From: Brevundimonas sp. SGAir0440
Lineage (GTDB): Bacteria > Pseudomonadota > Alphaproteobacteria > Caulobacterales > Caulobacteraceae
Direction of reading: 5' to 3'
Assembly (NCBI RefSeq): GCF_005484585.1
Contig: NZ_CP039435.1
Span: 744,001 to 808,000 of the forward strand
DNA: 64,000 bases
A program made the position numbers and the translations under genes. Positions 34,080-42,828 of the stretch are shown one piece after another; position 1 is the stretch's first letter, and each line of letters starts with the position of its first letter. The notes under the pieces were generated by a model. The model was not told the origin of the DNA. It made no database searches and saw nothing but the letters and a program-made list of their open reading frames with translations.

Positions 34080-34735
34080 CCCCGCTCGATCCGGCTCTGA
34101 CCGAACCGCTGCGCAATCCGCAGACCGTGCTGACGGCGCTGGATTTCGCCGGCGTGGCGGTCTTCGCCGCCACCGGCGCCTTGGCCGCCGCGCGCGAGAA
34201 GCATGACGTGGTCACCTTCGCCTTCTTCGGCGCCATTACCGGCGTGGGCGGCGGGACGCTGCGTGACCTGTTGCTGGGCCTTCCGGTCTTCTGGGTGCAG
34301 GACTGGCGCTATCTGGCGGTCTGCCTTTTCGCCTCGACGGCCCTTTGGCTGGTGGGACAGCGCGACTGGCGGTTCCGCGCCCTGCTGTGGCTGGATGCGG
34401 TGGGGCTTGCGGCCTATGGCGTGATGGGCGCGGCCAAGGCAGAGGCGGCCGGGGCGCCGGCCCTGATCTGCATCGTCATGGGCACGCTGACAGCCTGTTT
34501 CGGCGGGGTGGTGCGCGACACCCTGGCCGGCCAGCCGTCGATCCTGCTGCGGCGAGAGATCAACGTCACGGCCGCGATCCTGGCGGCGACGGTCTATATG
34601 GTGCTGCGGGCGCCGGGCGTCGGCGTCTGGCCCGCCGCCATCGTCGCGGCGCTGTCCGGATTCCTGCTGCGTGCCGCCGCCCTGCGCTGGGGCTGGACCC
34701 TGCCGGGGTTTCCGACCCACGCGCGCGGGGTCTGA
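34076..34735 (+). CDS. TRIC-like cation channel protein (YadS/UPF0126)
   Basis: A 219-residue membrane protein with seven hydrophobic segments in two repeats. Each repeat carries the glycine/arginine/aspartate motif: GVGGGTLRDLLLG (about residues 56-68) and FGGVVRDTLAG (about 140-150). These motifs define the UPF0126/TRIC family, bacterial homologues of trimeric intracellular cation channels. The C-terminus is basic. It overlaps alkA by four bases, but no functional connection is known. Confidence 0.88.
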   Translation: MTPLDPALTEPLRNPQTVLTALDFAGVAVFAATGALAAAREKHDVVTFAFFGAITGVGGGTLRDLLLGLPVFWVQDWRYLAVCLFASTALWLVGQRDWRFRALLWLDAVGLAAYGVMGAAKAEAAGAPALICIVMGTLTACFGGVVRDTLAGQPSILLRREINVTAAILAATVYMVLRAPGVGVWPAAIVAALSGFLLRAAALRWGWTLPGFPTHARGV

Positions 34736-34888
34736 GACAAGACGTCACGAAAACGCTGCACACTGGTCATGGAGATGAGCGGGAATCAGGGTTAGGTTAA
34801 ATCGACAAGACCAAGGCCAAGACTAGGGAAGGAGACGTGTCCTCACCTCTGTCGCCTCAAAATCCCCCCGTCTGAGCGGGAGGGCCTG

Positions 34889-35449
34889 ATGCAGGTTCTC
34901 CATCGACCGCCCTCCGGTTTTCCCGCGTTGGTGTTGAACGCCGACTTCCGGCCGCTATCCTATTATCCGCTGTCGCTGTGGCCGTGGGAGGAGGCGGTCA
35001 AGGCGGTCTATCAGGACCGCGTGGACGTGGTGTCACTGTATGACAAGGTCGTCCGCTCGCCGTCGATGGAGATGCAGCTTCCCAGCGTGATCGCGTTGCG
35101 CAGCTATGTGGATCAGGACCGCAGCCCCGCCTTCACCCGTTTCAACGTCTTCCTGCGCGATGGCTTCGCCTGCCAGTACTGCGGTCAGTCGGCTGAACTG
35201 ACCTTCGATCACGTCATTCCACGGTCGCAGGGCGGACGCACGACCTGGGACAATATCGTCGCGGCCTGCAGCCCCTGCAATCTGGCCAAGGGCGGGCGAA
35301 CGCCGCGTCAGGCGATGATGCCGATCCGCCGCGAACCCTATCGTCCCAACGCCTGGCAGCTACAGGACGCCGGCCGACGCTTCCCGCCGCACTATCTGCA
35401 CCAGAGCTGGCTGGACTACCTCTATTGGGACATAGAGCTGGAGCCCTAG
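34889..35449 (+). CDS. HNH endonuclease
   Basis: A 186-residue HNH nuclease of the widely conserved alphaproteobacterial type. The zinc-ribbon and HNH core run CQYCGQSAELTFDHVIPRSQGGRTTWDNIVAACSPCNLAKGG (about residues 94-135), with the CxxC pairs and catalytic DHVIPRSQGG. The N-terminus (LVLNADFRPLSYYPLSLWPWEEAVKAVYQDRVDVVSLYD) is conserved in the whole group. It is likely a housekeeping gene and not part of a restriction system. GGGAGG lies five bases before the ATG. The 153-base leader (34736-34888) has one GANTC site (GAATC at about 34783) and no other clear feature. Confidence 0.88.
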   Translation: MQVLHRPPSGFPALVLNADFRPLSYYPLSLWPWEEAVKAVYQDRVDVVSLYDKVVRSPSMEMQLPSVIALRSYVDQDRSPAFTRFNVFLRDGFACQYCGQSAELTFDHVIPRSQGGRTTWDNIVAACSPCNLAKGGRTPRQAMMPIRREPYRPNAWQLQDAGRRFPPHYLHQSWLDYLYWDIELEP

Positions 35450-35499
35450 AGCGAAATCGGTTGAGTTGGACCCAGTCCAACTCGGCTCAGATTTCGCTC
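35449..35499. terminator. Two-step hairpin after the HNH gene
   Basis: GAGCGAAATC (35449-35458) pairs with GATTTCGCTC (35490-35499), and inside it GAGTTGGAC (35463-35471) pairs with GTCCAACTC (35475-35483) around a three-base loop. No T-tract. The first two bases overlap the HNH stop codon. Confidence 0.7.
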
Positions 35500-35514
35500 C
35501 AGCATGAATCTGGC

Positions 35515-35570
35515 GCCTGATTGACGGCATCAGCGGAATCGCGAAGCGATTCCTCCTCAGCCGATCAGGC
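35515..35570. repeat. Second nested hairpin beside the VanZ-like gene
   Basis: GCCTGAT (35515-35521) pairs with ATCAGGC (35564-35570), and inside GGAATCGC (35535-35542) pairs with GCGATTCC (35546-35553). With the preceding hairpin it fills the gap between two convergent genes, so a bidirectional terminator or a palindromic repeat is likely. Confidence 0.65.
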
Positions 35571-35571
35571 T

Positions 35572-36033
35572 CTAGGGGCGCAGGACGGCGACTCCCGGCC
35601 GGGCGGTTTCGACGCGGCGACGGCGCAGGCGGCGATCCAGGCGGGCGATCTCGGCCAGGGTCATGTCCGGATGGCGGCGGAAGGCCTGGCGCAACTGTTC
35701 GATCCGGCCGGGCGCCCAGGCGGCGGCGACGCCGGCCGCGCCTGCCAGGAAATCGATGATCGAGACGCTGCGGCCGGTCAGGGCCTGAAGCAGTTCGGCG
35801 CCGAAGGCGGCGGCGATTACATAGAGGGCCAGGTCGTCGCGGCGCTGGTTCGGCGCGATCAGGAACAGGCCGCTAGCTGCGCCATAGAAGGCGATGACGT
35901 GCGCGGCCTTGTCGTTCAGGCCGAAGACCTGTTCCAGACCCTGGAACGGTCCCAGCATCAGGACGGCCATGCCCAGCGCTGCCAGGGCGAAGCCGATGCG
36001 GGCGGCCATGACGATGCGGCGGGGCGTGAGCAT
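35572..36033 (-). CDS. VanZ-like membrane protein
   Basis: A 153-residue protein with four hydrophobic segments (about 8-30, 42-60, 70-85, 92-108). KAAHVIAFYGAASGLFL and FGAELLQALTGRSVSIIDFLAGAAGVAAAW match VanZ-like proteins (His and Asp/Glu conserved). The C-terminus is Arg-rich and cytoplasmic. VanZ was named for teicoplanin resistance, but these small chromosomal relatives have no established role. It is the last in the minus-strand group with the PdeM and Lhr genes, 93 bases after the pdeM stop. Confidence 0.8.
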   Translation of the reverse strand: MLTPRRIVMAARIGFALAALGMAVLMLGPFQGLEQVFGLNDKAAHVIAFYGAASGLFLIAPNQRRDDLALYVIAAAFGAELLQALTGRSVSIIDFLAGAAGVAAAWAPGRIEQLRQAFRRHPDMTLAEIARLDRRLRRRRVETARPGVAVLRP

Positions 36034-36126
36034 GAGGCGGGTGTCCGTGACCTTGATCCGCCGTCATCCTGCATCGCCGTCCGCCAAGATGCGGTGAAGC
36101 GACGTGCTGAACGCTTTACGAACAGA

Positions 36127-36891
36127 CTATCGCAGGATCGCCCAATCCAGGGCGTGGACCCGGTCGCGTCCCAGGGCGGCGGCCAGCGGCGGGGAGGCGA
36201 ACAGGTCGGCGATGGCGGGATCGCGCACGTTCAGCCCGCCGGTGAAGGCGCCGAAGGCCGGCAGGACGATGCGCGATCCGTCGGTGACGAAGCAAGGACG
36301 GCGCACGCCGCGCCCATAGGCGGCGATCTTGGCGGCGGGGTGCAGGTGGCCCGCGACCTCGCCGCGCCGGTCGTCGTCGACGCTCAGCGCCTCCGGTTCG
36401 TGGGTCAGACGCAGCGCGCCCAAGGCCATGTCGCCGACGATCCGGCCGGGCAGGCGGGCGGTCGCCTCCGAATCGCGCGCCAGGCTGCGGTTCAGGGCCT
36501 CGCGGTCGTGATTGCCCTCCAGCCACAGCCAGTCGCGCCCCGCCGCCAGCCGGTCCAAACGCGTCCGATCGTCGGCCGCCATACGGGGAATGGCCTTCGT
36601 ATCGTGGAAGCTGTCGCCCAGCAGGACGACCACTGCCGGGTTCAGTTCGACGATCTCGGCTTCCAGCCTGTCCAGCGTGGCCCGGCTGTCATAGGGCGGC
36701 AGGAGCTGGCCGCGCACGGCGAAGGCCGAGCCCTTTTCCAGATGCAGGTCCGCGACGATCAGGGCGCCGTGGGCCGGAACCCACATCGCCCCCGAACAGC
36801 GCAATACGCAGGCCTCGCCCGCGATCCGCACGCTCAGCGAACCGCAGATCTTGCGGGCCGGGGACAGGGTCTGGCGCAGGGCGGCGTTCAT
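36127..36891 (-). CDS. pdeM: Ligase-associated DNA damage endonuclease PdeM
   Basis: A 254-residue calcineurin-type metallophosphoesterase. Metal motifs are ADLHLEKG (Asp, His), LLGDSFHD (Gly-Asp), LEGNHD, and EVAGHLHPAAK. These match PdeM, a nuclease linked to Lhr helicase and an ATP-dependent ligase in alphaproteobacteria. The start overlaps the Lhr stop by four bases, a strong sign of cotranscription. The ligase and exonuclease partners are not in this window. Confidence 0.88.
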   Translation of the reverse strand: MNAALRQTLSPARKICGSLSVRIAGEACVLRCSGAMWVPAHGALIVADLHLEKGSAFAVRGQLLPPYDSRATLDRLEAEIVELNPAVVVLLGDSFHDTKAIPRMAADDRTRLDRLAAGRDWLWLEGNHDREALNRSLARDSEATARLPGRIVGDMALGALRLTHEPEALSVDDDRRGEVAGHLHPAAKIAAYGRGVRRPCFVTDGSRIVLPAFGAFTGGLNVRDPAIADLFASPPLAAALGRDRVHALDWAILR

Positions 36892-39407
36892 GCGGCGGCC
36901 CCCGACTGGCTGGGCGGCTCGGCGTCGTCCATGACCTCGGCGATCAGCAGGTCGGCGCTCTCGTCCAGAATCATTTCGGCGGCGTCTCCGCTGACCCGCT
37001 CGCGTCCGATCTGGACCAGAACGGGCACGCAGAAGGGCGAGGCGCGGTTCAGGGGTTGGTGGCGGATGCGTCCCTCGATGCGCGTCAGCATCTGGCCCAA
37101 GCGCGCCACGTCCAGCAGGCCGGAGGCGGCGTCGGCGCGGGCGGTCTTGAGCAGCAGATGGTCAGGTTGGTGGCGGCGCAGCACGTCGTAGATCAGGTCG
37201 GTGGAGAAGGTCACCTGCCGGCCGGTCTTTTCGGCGCCGGGCTGGCGGCGTTCGATCAAGCCCGAGATCAGGGCGCAATTGCGGAAGGACCGCTTCATCA
37301 TGAAGCTTTCCTCGAGCCAGGCTTCCAGATCGTCGCCCAGCATGTCCGGCTGGAACAGGGCGTCCAGATCGATCGTGTCCATCGGCTTGATCGACCAGAT
37401 CGCCAGCGAATAGTCGGTCACGACGAACCCCAGCGGCCCGACGCCCATCCGGTCCAGCCGCCGGGTCAGCAGCATGCACAGGGTGGTGTGGGCCAGATTG
37501 CCCTCGAACGGATAGGCCACCAGGAAATGCCGGCTGCCGCGCGGGAAGGTTTCGACCAGCATGGATTCGGCGTCAGGAATGACCGAGCGGGTTTCCTGCA
37601 ACTCCAGCCATTCCTGCACGTCGGGCGGCAGGACACGCCAGTGGTCGCGGTCGTGGATCATGGTGCGCACCCGGTCGGCCAGCGAGGTCGACAGCGGGAA
37701 CTTCGATCCGCCCCATGACGGGATTTTGGGGTCGCTGTCATTGGCGTGGGTGACCAGGGCGTCGGTCCCGGTGATGCCCTGAAACGCCCAGGTCTGGCCG
37801 GCGAACTGGAAGGTGTCCCCGGGCGTCAGCTGTTCGAAATACCATTCCTCGGCCTCGCCGACCTTGCGGCCGCCGATCAGCTGGCGCGAGGCGCCGCCGC
37901 GACGGCTGGCGACGCGGACGTTCAGCGTGCCGGCTGAGACGATGGCGCCGACGTTCATGCGGTGGCGCTGGGCGATATGCTGGTTTCTGACCTTCCAGCG
38001 GCCATTGGGCGTGCGCACGATCCGGGCGAACCGGTCGTAGGTGCGCAGCGCATAGCCGCCGGTGGCGACGAAATCGACCACCTCCTCGAACTGCTCCCAG
38101 GTCAGTGCGCGATAGGGTCCGCAACCGGTGACCTCGTCATAAAGGACCTGCATGTCGAACGGCTCGGAACAGGCGACGCCCATGACGTGCTGGGCCAGGG
38201 TGTCGAGCGTGCCGATATGGACCGGCTCCCAGTCGAATGCGTTGTCGGCGACGGCCTCGCGCGCCGCCTGGCACTCCAGCATCTCGAAGCGGCTGGCGGG
38301 CACCAGAAGCGCGCGCGACGGCTCGTCCAGCCGGTGGTTGGCGCGGCCGATCCGCTGGACCAGGCGGCTGGAGCCCTTGGGCGCCGCCATCTGGATGACC
38401 AGATCCACGTCGCCCCAGTCGATGCCCAGATCCAGCGTCGAAGTGCAGACCACGGCCCTGAGGTCGCCGCGCGCCATGGCCGCCTCGATCTTGCGCCGCT
38501 GCTCGGCCGCCAGCGAGCCGTGGTGCAGGCCGATAGGCAGGTTCTCGTCGTTGATGGCCCACAGCTGCTGGAACACGAACTCCGACTGCCAGCGGGTGTT
38601 GACGAAGATCAGCGCCAGCGTCGAACGCTGGATGGCGGCATAGACCTCCGGGATCGCGTGCTGCCCCGTGTGGCCCGCCCATGGCACCTTGCCCTCGGAG
38701 ATCAGCACGTCGATGACCGCGGGCGCGCCGGGATCGCCCTTGACCAGGGTGACATCCTCGACGCCGGGCGAAGAGCTGAGCCACCCCCGGATCAGATCGG
38801 GATCCTCGATGGTCGCGCTCAGCCCCACCCGGCGCATGTCGGGCGCGAAGCTCTGCAATCGCCCCAGACCCAGAGACAGCAGGTCCCCGCGCTTGCCGCT
38901 CCAGATCGCGTGCACCTCGTCCAACACGACGCATTTAAGATCGGCGAAATAGGACCGGGCGCCTTCCCAAGCGCAGAACAGAGCCAGCTGCTCGGGCGTG
39001 GTCAGCAAGATGTCGGGCGGGAAGTCGCGCTGTCGCTGGCGTTTGGACTGTTTGGTGTCGCCGGTGCGCGTCTCGACGTGGATGTTCAGCCCGATCTCGC
39101 GGATCGGCGTCATCAGATTGCGCTCGACGTCCGTCGTCAGGGCCTTCAGCGGCGACAGATAAAGCGTATGCACCCCCGACCCCGGCCCGGTCGCCGGCTT
39201 CGGTCCGCGCTCTGCCAAGTCGATCAGGCTGGGCAGAAACCCCGCCAGCGTCTTGCCCCCGCCGGTCGGCGCGACCAGCAGGGCATGGCTGCCGGCCTGA
39301 CCCGCCTCGACCATCTCCAGCTGATGCCGCCGGGGCGCCCAGCCGCGCGACGCGAACCAGTCGGCGAACAGGGGCGGAAGCGTTGCGGGAGCGGCGGCGG
39401 TCGTCAC
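36888..39407 (-). CDS. Ligase-associated DEXH-box helicase Lhr
   Basis: An 839-residue superfamily 2 helicase. Walker A LVAPTGGGKTLAGFLPSL (about residues 41-58), DEVH box VVLDEVHAI (about 165), SATI in VGLSATIEDPD, and motif VI LVQRIGRANHRLDEPSRALL are all intact. The C-terminal region carries the winged-helix and beta-barrel domains of Lhr-core helicases (ligase-associated type). It is expected to repair DNA damage with PdeM. The gene starts 58 bases from the divergent DinG-like helicase. Confidence 0.92.
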   Translation of the reverse strand: MTTAAAPATLPPLFADWFASRGWAPRRHQLEMVEAGQAGSHALLVAPTGGGKTLAGFLPSLIDLAERGPKPATGPGSGVHTLYLSPLKALTTDVERNLMTPIREIGLNIHVETRTGDTKQSKRQRQRDFPPDILLTTPEQLALFCAWEGARSYFADLKCVVLDEVHAIWSGKRGDLLSLGLGRLQSFAPDMRRVGLSATIEDPDLIRGWLSSSPGVEDVTLVKGDPGAPAVIDVLISEGKVPWAGHTGQHAIPEVYAAIQRSTLALIFVNTRWQSEFVFQQLWAINDENLPIGLHHGSLAAEQRRKIEAAMARGDLRAVVCTSTLDLGIDWGDVDLVIQMAAPKGSSRLVQRIGRANHRLDEPSRALLVPASRFEMLECQAAREAVADNAFDWEPVHIGTLDTLAQHVMGVACSEPFDMQVLYDEVTGCGPYRALTWEQFEEVVDFVATGGYALRTYDRFARIVRTPNGRWKVRNQHIAQRHRMNVGAIVSAGTLNVRVASRRGGASRQLIGGRKVGEAEEWYFEQLTPGDTFQFAGQTWAFQGITGTDALVTHANDSDPKIPSWGGSKFPLSTSLADRVRTMIHDRDHWRVLPPDVQEWLELQETRSVIPDAESMLVETFPRGSRHFLVAYPFEGNLAHTTLCMLLTRRLDRMGVGPLGFVVTDYSLAIWSIKPMDTIDLDALFQPDMLGDDLEAWLEESFMMKRSFRNCALISGLIERRQPGAEKTGRQVTFSTDLIYDVLRRHQPDHLLLKTARADAASGLLDVARLGQMLTRIEGRIRHQPLNRASPFCVPVLVQIGRERVSGDAAEMILDESADLLIAEVMDDAEPPSQSGAAA

Positions 39408-39465
39408 GGACGGGATATAGCATGTTCCCGTTCCGTTTCAGCCCCAGGGTCGCTATCTATCGGAC

Positions 39466-42321
39466 GTGTCCGACGAATCCGTCCTTTCCGAAGCCCGCCC
39501 GACCGGCGCCCAGCCGTGGGCGGACTTGCCGCCGGCGCTCGCCACGCCGCCCGGCGCGGGGGCGGTGTGCGACGAGGCGGGGGCCAGGAAGATCGGGCGC
39601 GGGGCGGCCGAGGGGTTCTTCAGCACCGGGCCGGTGATGACAGCCCATGCGTCGCTTACTGCGCGCCGGTTGGGGCTGACGCCGCCGCCCCGGTCGCCGG
39701 AGCTGATGGACGTGCTGGAGCTTTACGCCTTCGTGCGGCCGGCGCGCTTCTGTGCGCCGTCGCCGACGGGGCTCGCGCTTTCGTTGGGCTCAGCCGAGCC
39801 GAAGTCGGCGGAGGACCAGGCGGCGGCCCTGCGCGAGGCGGCGGGTCTGCTGCTGCGAGAACTGGCCGATCCGGCCTACCCGGAGCGCGAGGCGGCCTAT
39901 GTCCTGGCGCTGACGATGCAGCGGGCGGGCTGGGCCTGGGGCGAGCGGGTGGTTCAGGCGCTGGAGGCCGGCGGCGTGCGGGCGCGCCAGCATCGCGGGT
40001 CGGGTATGGATGTCTGGTCGCGGCTGATCGAATGGGAGGACGAGGCGCCGCGCGGCGAGGCGGGATCAGCGCCGGTCGACAGCGAGAGCGCGCGCATCCG
40101 GCTGGAGAAACTGCTTCAGGCCTCGGGTCTGGACGAGACGCGGCCGACCCAATCGGACTACGCCGCCGAAGCCGCCTTCGCCTTTTCGCCGAGGAATGAG
40201 GAGGGGCGGCCCCGCATGCTGCTGGCCGAGGCGGGAACCGGCACCGGCAAGACTCTCGGCTATCTGGCGCCCGCCTCCCTATGGGCCGAGCGGAACCAGG
40301 GCGCGGCCTGGATTTCGACCTATACCCGCGCGCTGCAACGCCAGATCGACCGCGAAAGCCATTCGCTGTGGCCCGATCCGGCCGAGCGCAGGAAGAAGGC
40401 GGTGATCCGCAAGGGGCGCGAGAACTATCTGTGCGTCCTCAACCTGCAAGACATGGTGCAGGCGGCCCAACTGGGGAATGGCGACCTGATCGGCCTGGCG
40501 CTGGCCGGGCGCTGGGCGCTGCATACGCGGGACGGCGACATGACAGGCGGGGACTTTCCCGGCTGGCTGCCCGGGCTGTTCGCCATGCCGGCCGCTCATG
40601 CGGCGGGAGCGGCCAATCTGGTGGACCGGCGCGGTGAATGCGTCCACGCCGCCTGTCCGCACTACCGCACCTGTTTCGTCGAAAAGACGATCCGCGCCAG
40701 CCGTCGGGCGGACCTGGTCATCGCCAACCACGCCCTGGTCCTGACCCAGGCGGCGTTCGACGGCGCGCGCTCGGCGCGGGGCCAGAAGTCGGACGGCGAG
40801 ACGGCGGCGCTGAAGCGGATCGTCTTCGACGAGGGCCACCACCTGTTCGACGCCGCCGACAGCGCCTTTTCCGCCTGTCTGTCGGGCCAGGAGGCGGCCG
40901 AGCTGCGCCGCTGGATCCGTGGGCCGGAAGGGCGGGGGCGTCGCGGCCGCGGGCTGGAGCAGCGGCTGGGCGACATGGTCAACGACAATGAGGCGGCGTT
41001 GAAGGCGCTGCAGGACGCCATCCGCGCCTCGGCCGCCCTGCCGGGCGAAGGCGTGTCGGGCCGCGTCGCGCCGGCCTCGGGCGAGGTCAATCCGATCGGC
41101 CCGATCGAAGCCTTTCTGGCCGCCGCCCTGGACCAGCTGCGCGCCCGCACGGCCGAGACCAATGCCTATGGCGGACCCGAGTTCGGCATGGAATGTGCGC
41201 TGAAGCCGGTGACCGATCCGGTCGCCGAGACGGCGCGCGCCGCAGCCAAGGCCCTGGCTGCCATCGAGGCGCCGCTGCTGGCCTTGTCGCGGCATCTGGA
41301 AGACATCCTCGACGACGAGGCGGCCGAGTTGGACGGGTCGCAACGGTCGCGCATCGAGGGGGCGCTGCGCGGGCTGGATCGGCGCGCGCGCATGACCCTT
41401 CCGGGTTGGCGTTCGATGCTGGCGGCGCTAGAGGATGGAGGCGATCAGCCCGATCCCGATTTCGTCGACTGGCTGTCGGCCGAAACGGCCTTCGGACGCA
41501 TTCACGACGTGGCCCTGCGTCGCCACTGGATCGACCCGACGGTTCCGCTGGAGGCCGCCGTGATCGTGCCGTCGCACGGGGTGCTGGTCACGTCCGCCAC
41601 CCTGTCCGATCCCTTGCAGGAAGACCCGTTCGACCTGGCGCGCCTGCGCACCGGCTCGGCGCGTCTGATCGAGCCGCCGCGCACCCTGAAGGTCGAAAGC
41701 CCGTTCGACTATGCGGCCAACAGCCGGGTCATCGTCGTCAACGACCTGGTCAAGGACGATCCGCGCCAGACGGCGGCGGCGATGCGCGAACTGTTCCTGG
41801 CGGCGGGCGGCGGAGGCCTGGGCCTGTTCACCGCCATCCGCCGGCTGAAGGCGGTCTATGAGCGGCTGGGGCCGGATCTGGCCAAGTCGGGCGTGCCGCT
41901 TTACGCCCAGCACGTCGATCCGCTGGAGGTCGGGGCGCTGGTCGATATGTTCCGGGTCGAGGAGAATTCCTGCCTTTTGGGCACCGACGCCGTGCGCGAC
42001 GGGGTGGACGTGCCGGGGCGCTCCTTGCGCGTTCTGGCCTTCGATCGCGTGCCTTGGCCGCGCCCGGACCTGCTGCACAAGGCGCGGCGCGAAAGGATGG
42101 GCGGCAAGGGCTATGACGATGCGCTGGCCCGGGCCCGCATCGCCCAGGCGTTCGGCCGGCTGATCCGACGCGGCGACGACAAGGGGGTGTTCCTGATGCT
42201 GGACGCCGCCACCCCCACCCGCCTGTTCGCCAGCCTGCCGCCAGGGACCGAGGTGCAGCGCATGGGCCTGGCCGATGCGGTCGAGTTGACCCGCAGTTTC
42301 CTGAATCCCGAGACGACATAG
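39466..42321 (+). CDS. ATP-dependent helicase, DinG/XPD type
   Basis: A 951-residue superfamily 2 helicase. Walker A LLAEAGTGTGKTLGYLAPA lies at about residues 251-269. A cysteine set CVHAACPHYRTC (about 393-404) is the likely 4Fe-4S region of XPD/DinG helicases. The DEAH box reads IVFDEGHHLFD, a DEGH variant. Motif V/VI is LLGTDAVRDGVDVPG and RIAQAFGRLIRRGDDKG. Unusually, the first 200 residues form an extra N-terminal domain not found in E. coli DinG. GTG start. DinG enzymes unwind R-loops and D-loops. It is divergent from Lhr. Confidence 0.9.
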   Translation: MSDESVLSEARPTGAQPWADLPPALATPPGAGAVCDEAGARKIGRGAAEGFFSTGPVMTAHASLTARRLGLTPPPRSPELMDVLELYAFVRPARFCAPSPTGLALSLGSAEPKSAEDQAAALREAAGLLLRELADPAYPEREAAYVLALTMQRAGWAWGERVVQALEAGGVRARQHRGSGMDVWSRLIEWEDEAPRGEAGSAPVDSESARIRLEKLLQASGLDETRPTQSDYAAEAAFAFSPRNEEGRPRMLLAEAGTGTGKTLGYLAPASLWAERNQGAAWISTYTRALQRQIDRESHSLWPDPAERRKKAVIRKGRENYLCVLNLQDMVQAAQLGNGDLIGLALAGRWALHTRDGDMTGGDFPGWLPGLFAMPAAHAAGAANLVDRRGECVHAACPHYRTCFVEKTIRASRRADLVIANHALVLTQAAFDGARSARGQKSDGETAALKRIVFDEGHHLFDAADSAFSACLSGQEAAELRRWIRGPEGRGRRGRGLEQRLGDMVNDNEAALKALQDAIRASAALPGEGVSGRVAPASGEVNPIGPIEAFLAAALDQLRARTAETNAYGGPEFGMECALKPVTDPVAETARAAAKALAAIEAPLLALSRHLEDILDDEAAELDGSQRSRIEGALRGLDRRARMTLPGWRSMLAALEDGGDQPDPDFVDWLSAETAFGRIHDVALRRHWIDPTVPLEAAVIVPSHGVLVTSATLSDPLQEDPFDLARLRTGSARLIEPPRTLKVESPFDYAANSRVIVVNDLVKDDPRQTAAAMRELFLAAGGGGLGLFTAIRRLKAVYERLGPDLAKSGVPLYAQHVDPLEVGALVDMFRVEENSCLLGTDAVRDGVDVPGRSLRVLAFDRVPWPRPDLLHKARRERMGGKGYDDALARARIAQAFGRLIRRGDDKGVFLMLDAATPTRLFASLPPGTEVQRMGLADAVELTRSFLNPETT

Positions 42322-42322
42322 G

Positions 42323-42796
42323 ATGTCCAAGACCACGCCCGCGACCGTCGCCCTGACCAGGGCCGGGGTCGCCTTTGATCGGTTTCCCTACGACTATGAT
42401 CCCGACGCGCCGCGCGTGGGGTTGCAGGCCGCCGAGGCCTTGGGGATCGGGCCGGAGCAGGTGTTCAAGACGCTGATGGTACTGGTCGATGGTGCGCCCG
42501 CCTGCGTCATCGCGCCGTCCGACTGCGAGGTCAGCATGAAGAAACTGGCGGCGGTGCTGGGGGCTAAGTCGGCCCAGATGATGAAGCCCGCCGACGCTGA
42601 ACGGCAGACCGGCTACAAGGTCGGCGGGGTCAGCCCGTTCGGCCAGAAAAGGGCTGTCCCGACCGCGATGGACGAAACCGCCATCCTGTTCGATCAGATC
42701 CTGATCAACGGCGGTCAGCGCGGGCTTCTGCTGGGTCTGGCGCCGGAGGATGCGCGTCGGGCGGCGAACGCCGTGCTGGCCGACCTGACCGCCTAG
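42323..42796 (+). CDS. ybaK: Cys-tRNA(Pro) deacylase YbaK
   Basis: A 157-residue trans-editing deacylase that hydrolyses mischarged Cys-tRNA(Pro). The YbaK/EbsC core includes AAEALGIGPEQVFKTLMVL, the Lys in KKLAAVLGAKSAQMMKPADAERQTGYKVGGVSPFGQK, and the C-terminal NGGQRGLLLGLAPEDA. Length is normal. It begins one base after the helicase stop, so it is probably cotranscribed. No proline-tRNA gene is in the window. Confidence 0.92.
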   Translation: MSKTTPATVALTRAGVAFDRFPYDYDPDAPRVGLQAAEALGIGPEQVFKTLMVLVDGAPACVIAPSDCEVSMKKLAAVLGAKSAQMMKPADAERQTGYKVGGVSPFGQKRAVPTAMDETAILFDQILINGGQRGLLLGLAPEDARRAANAVLADLTA

Positions 42797-42828
42797 AAGG
42801 CCGCTGTGCGGCGCGCTATAGGTCCGGC

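Noticed and set aside
34837..34875. Possible 12-residue leader peptide before the HNH gene
   Set aside because: AAGGAG is only two bases from the GTG, too near for good initiation, and the peptide has no regulatory codon run.
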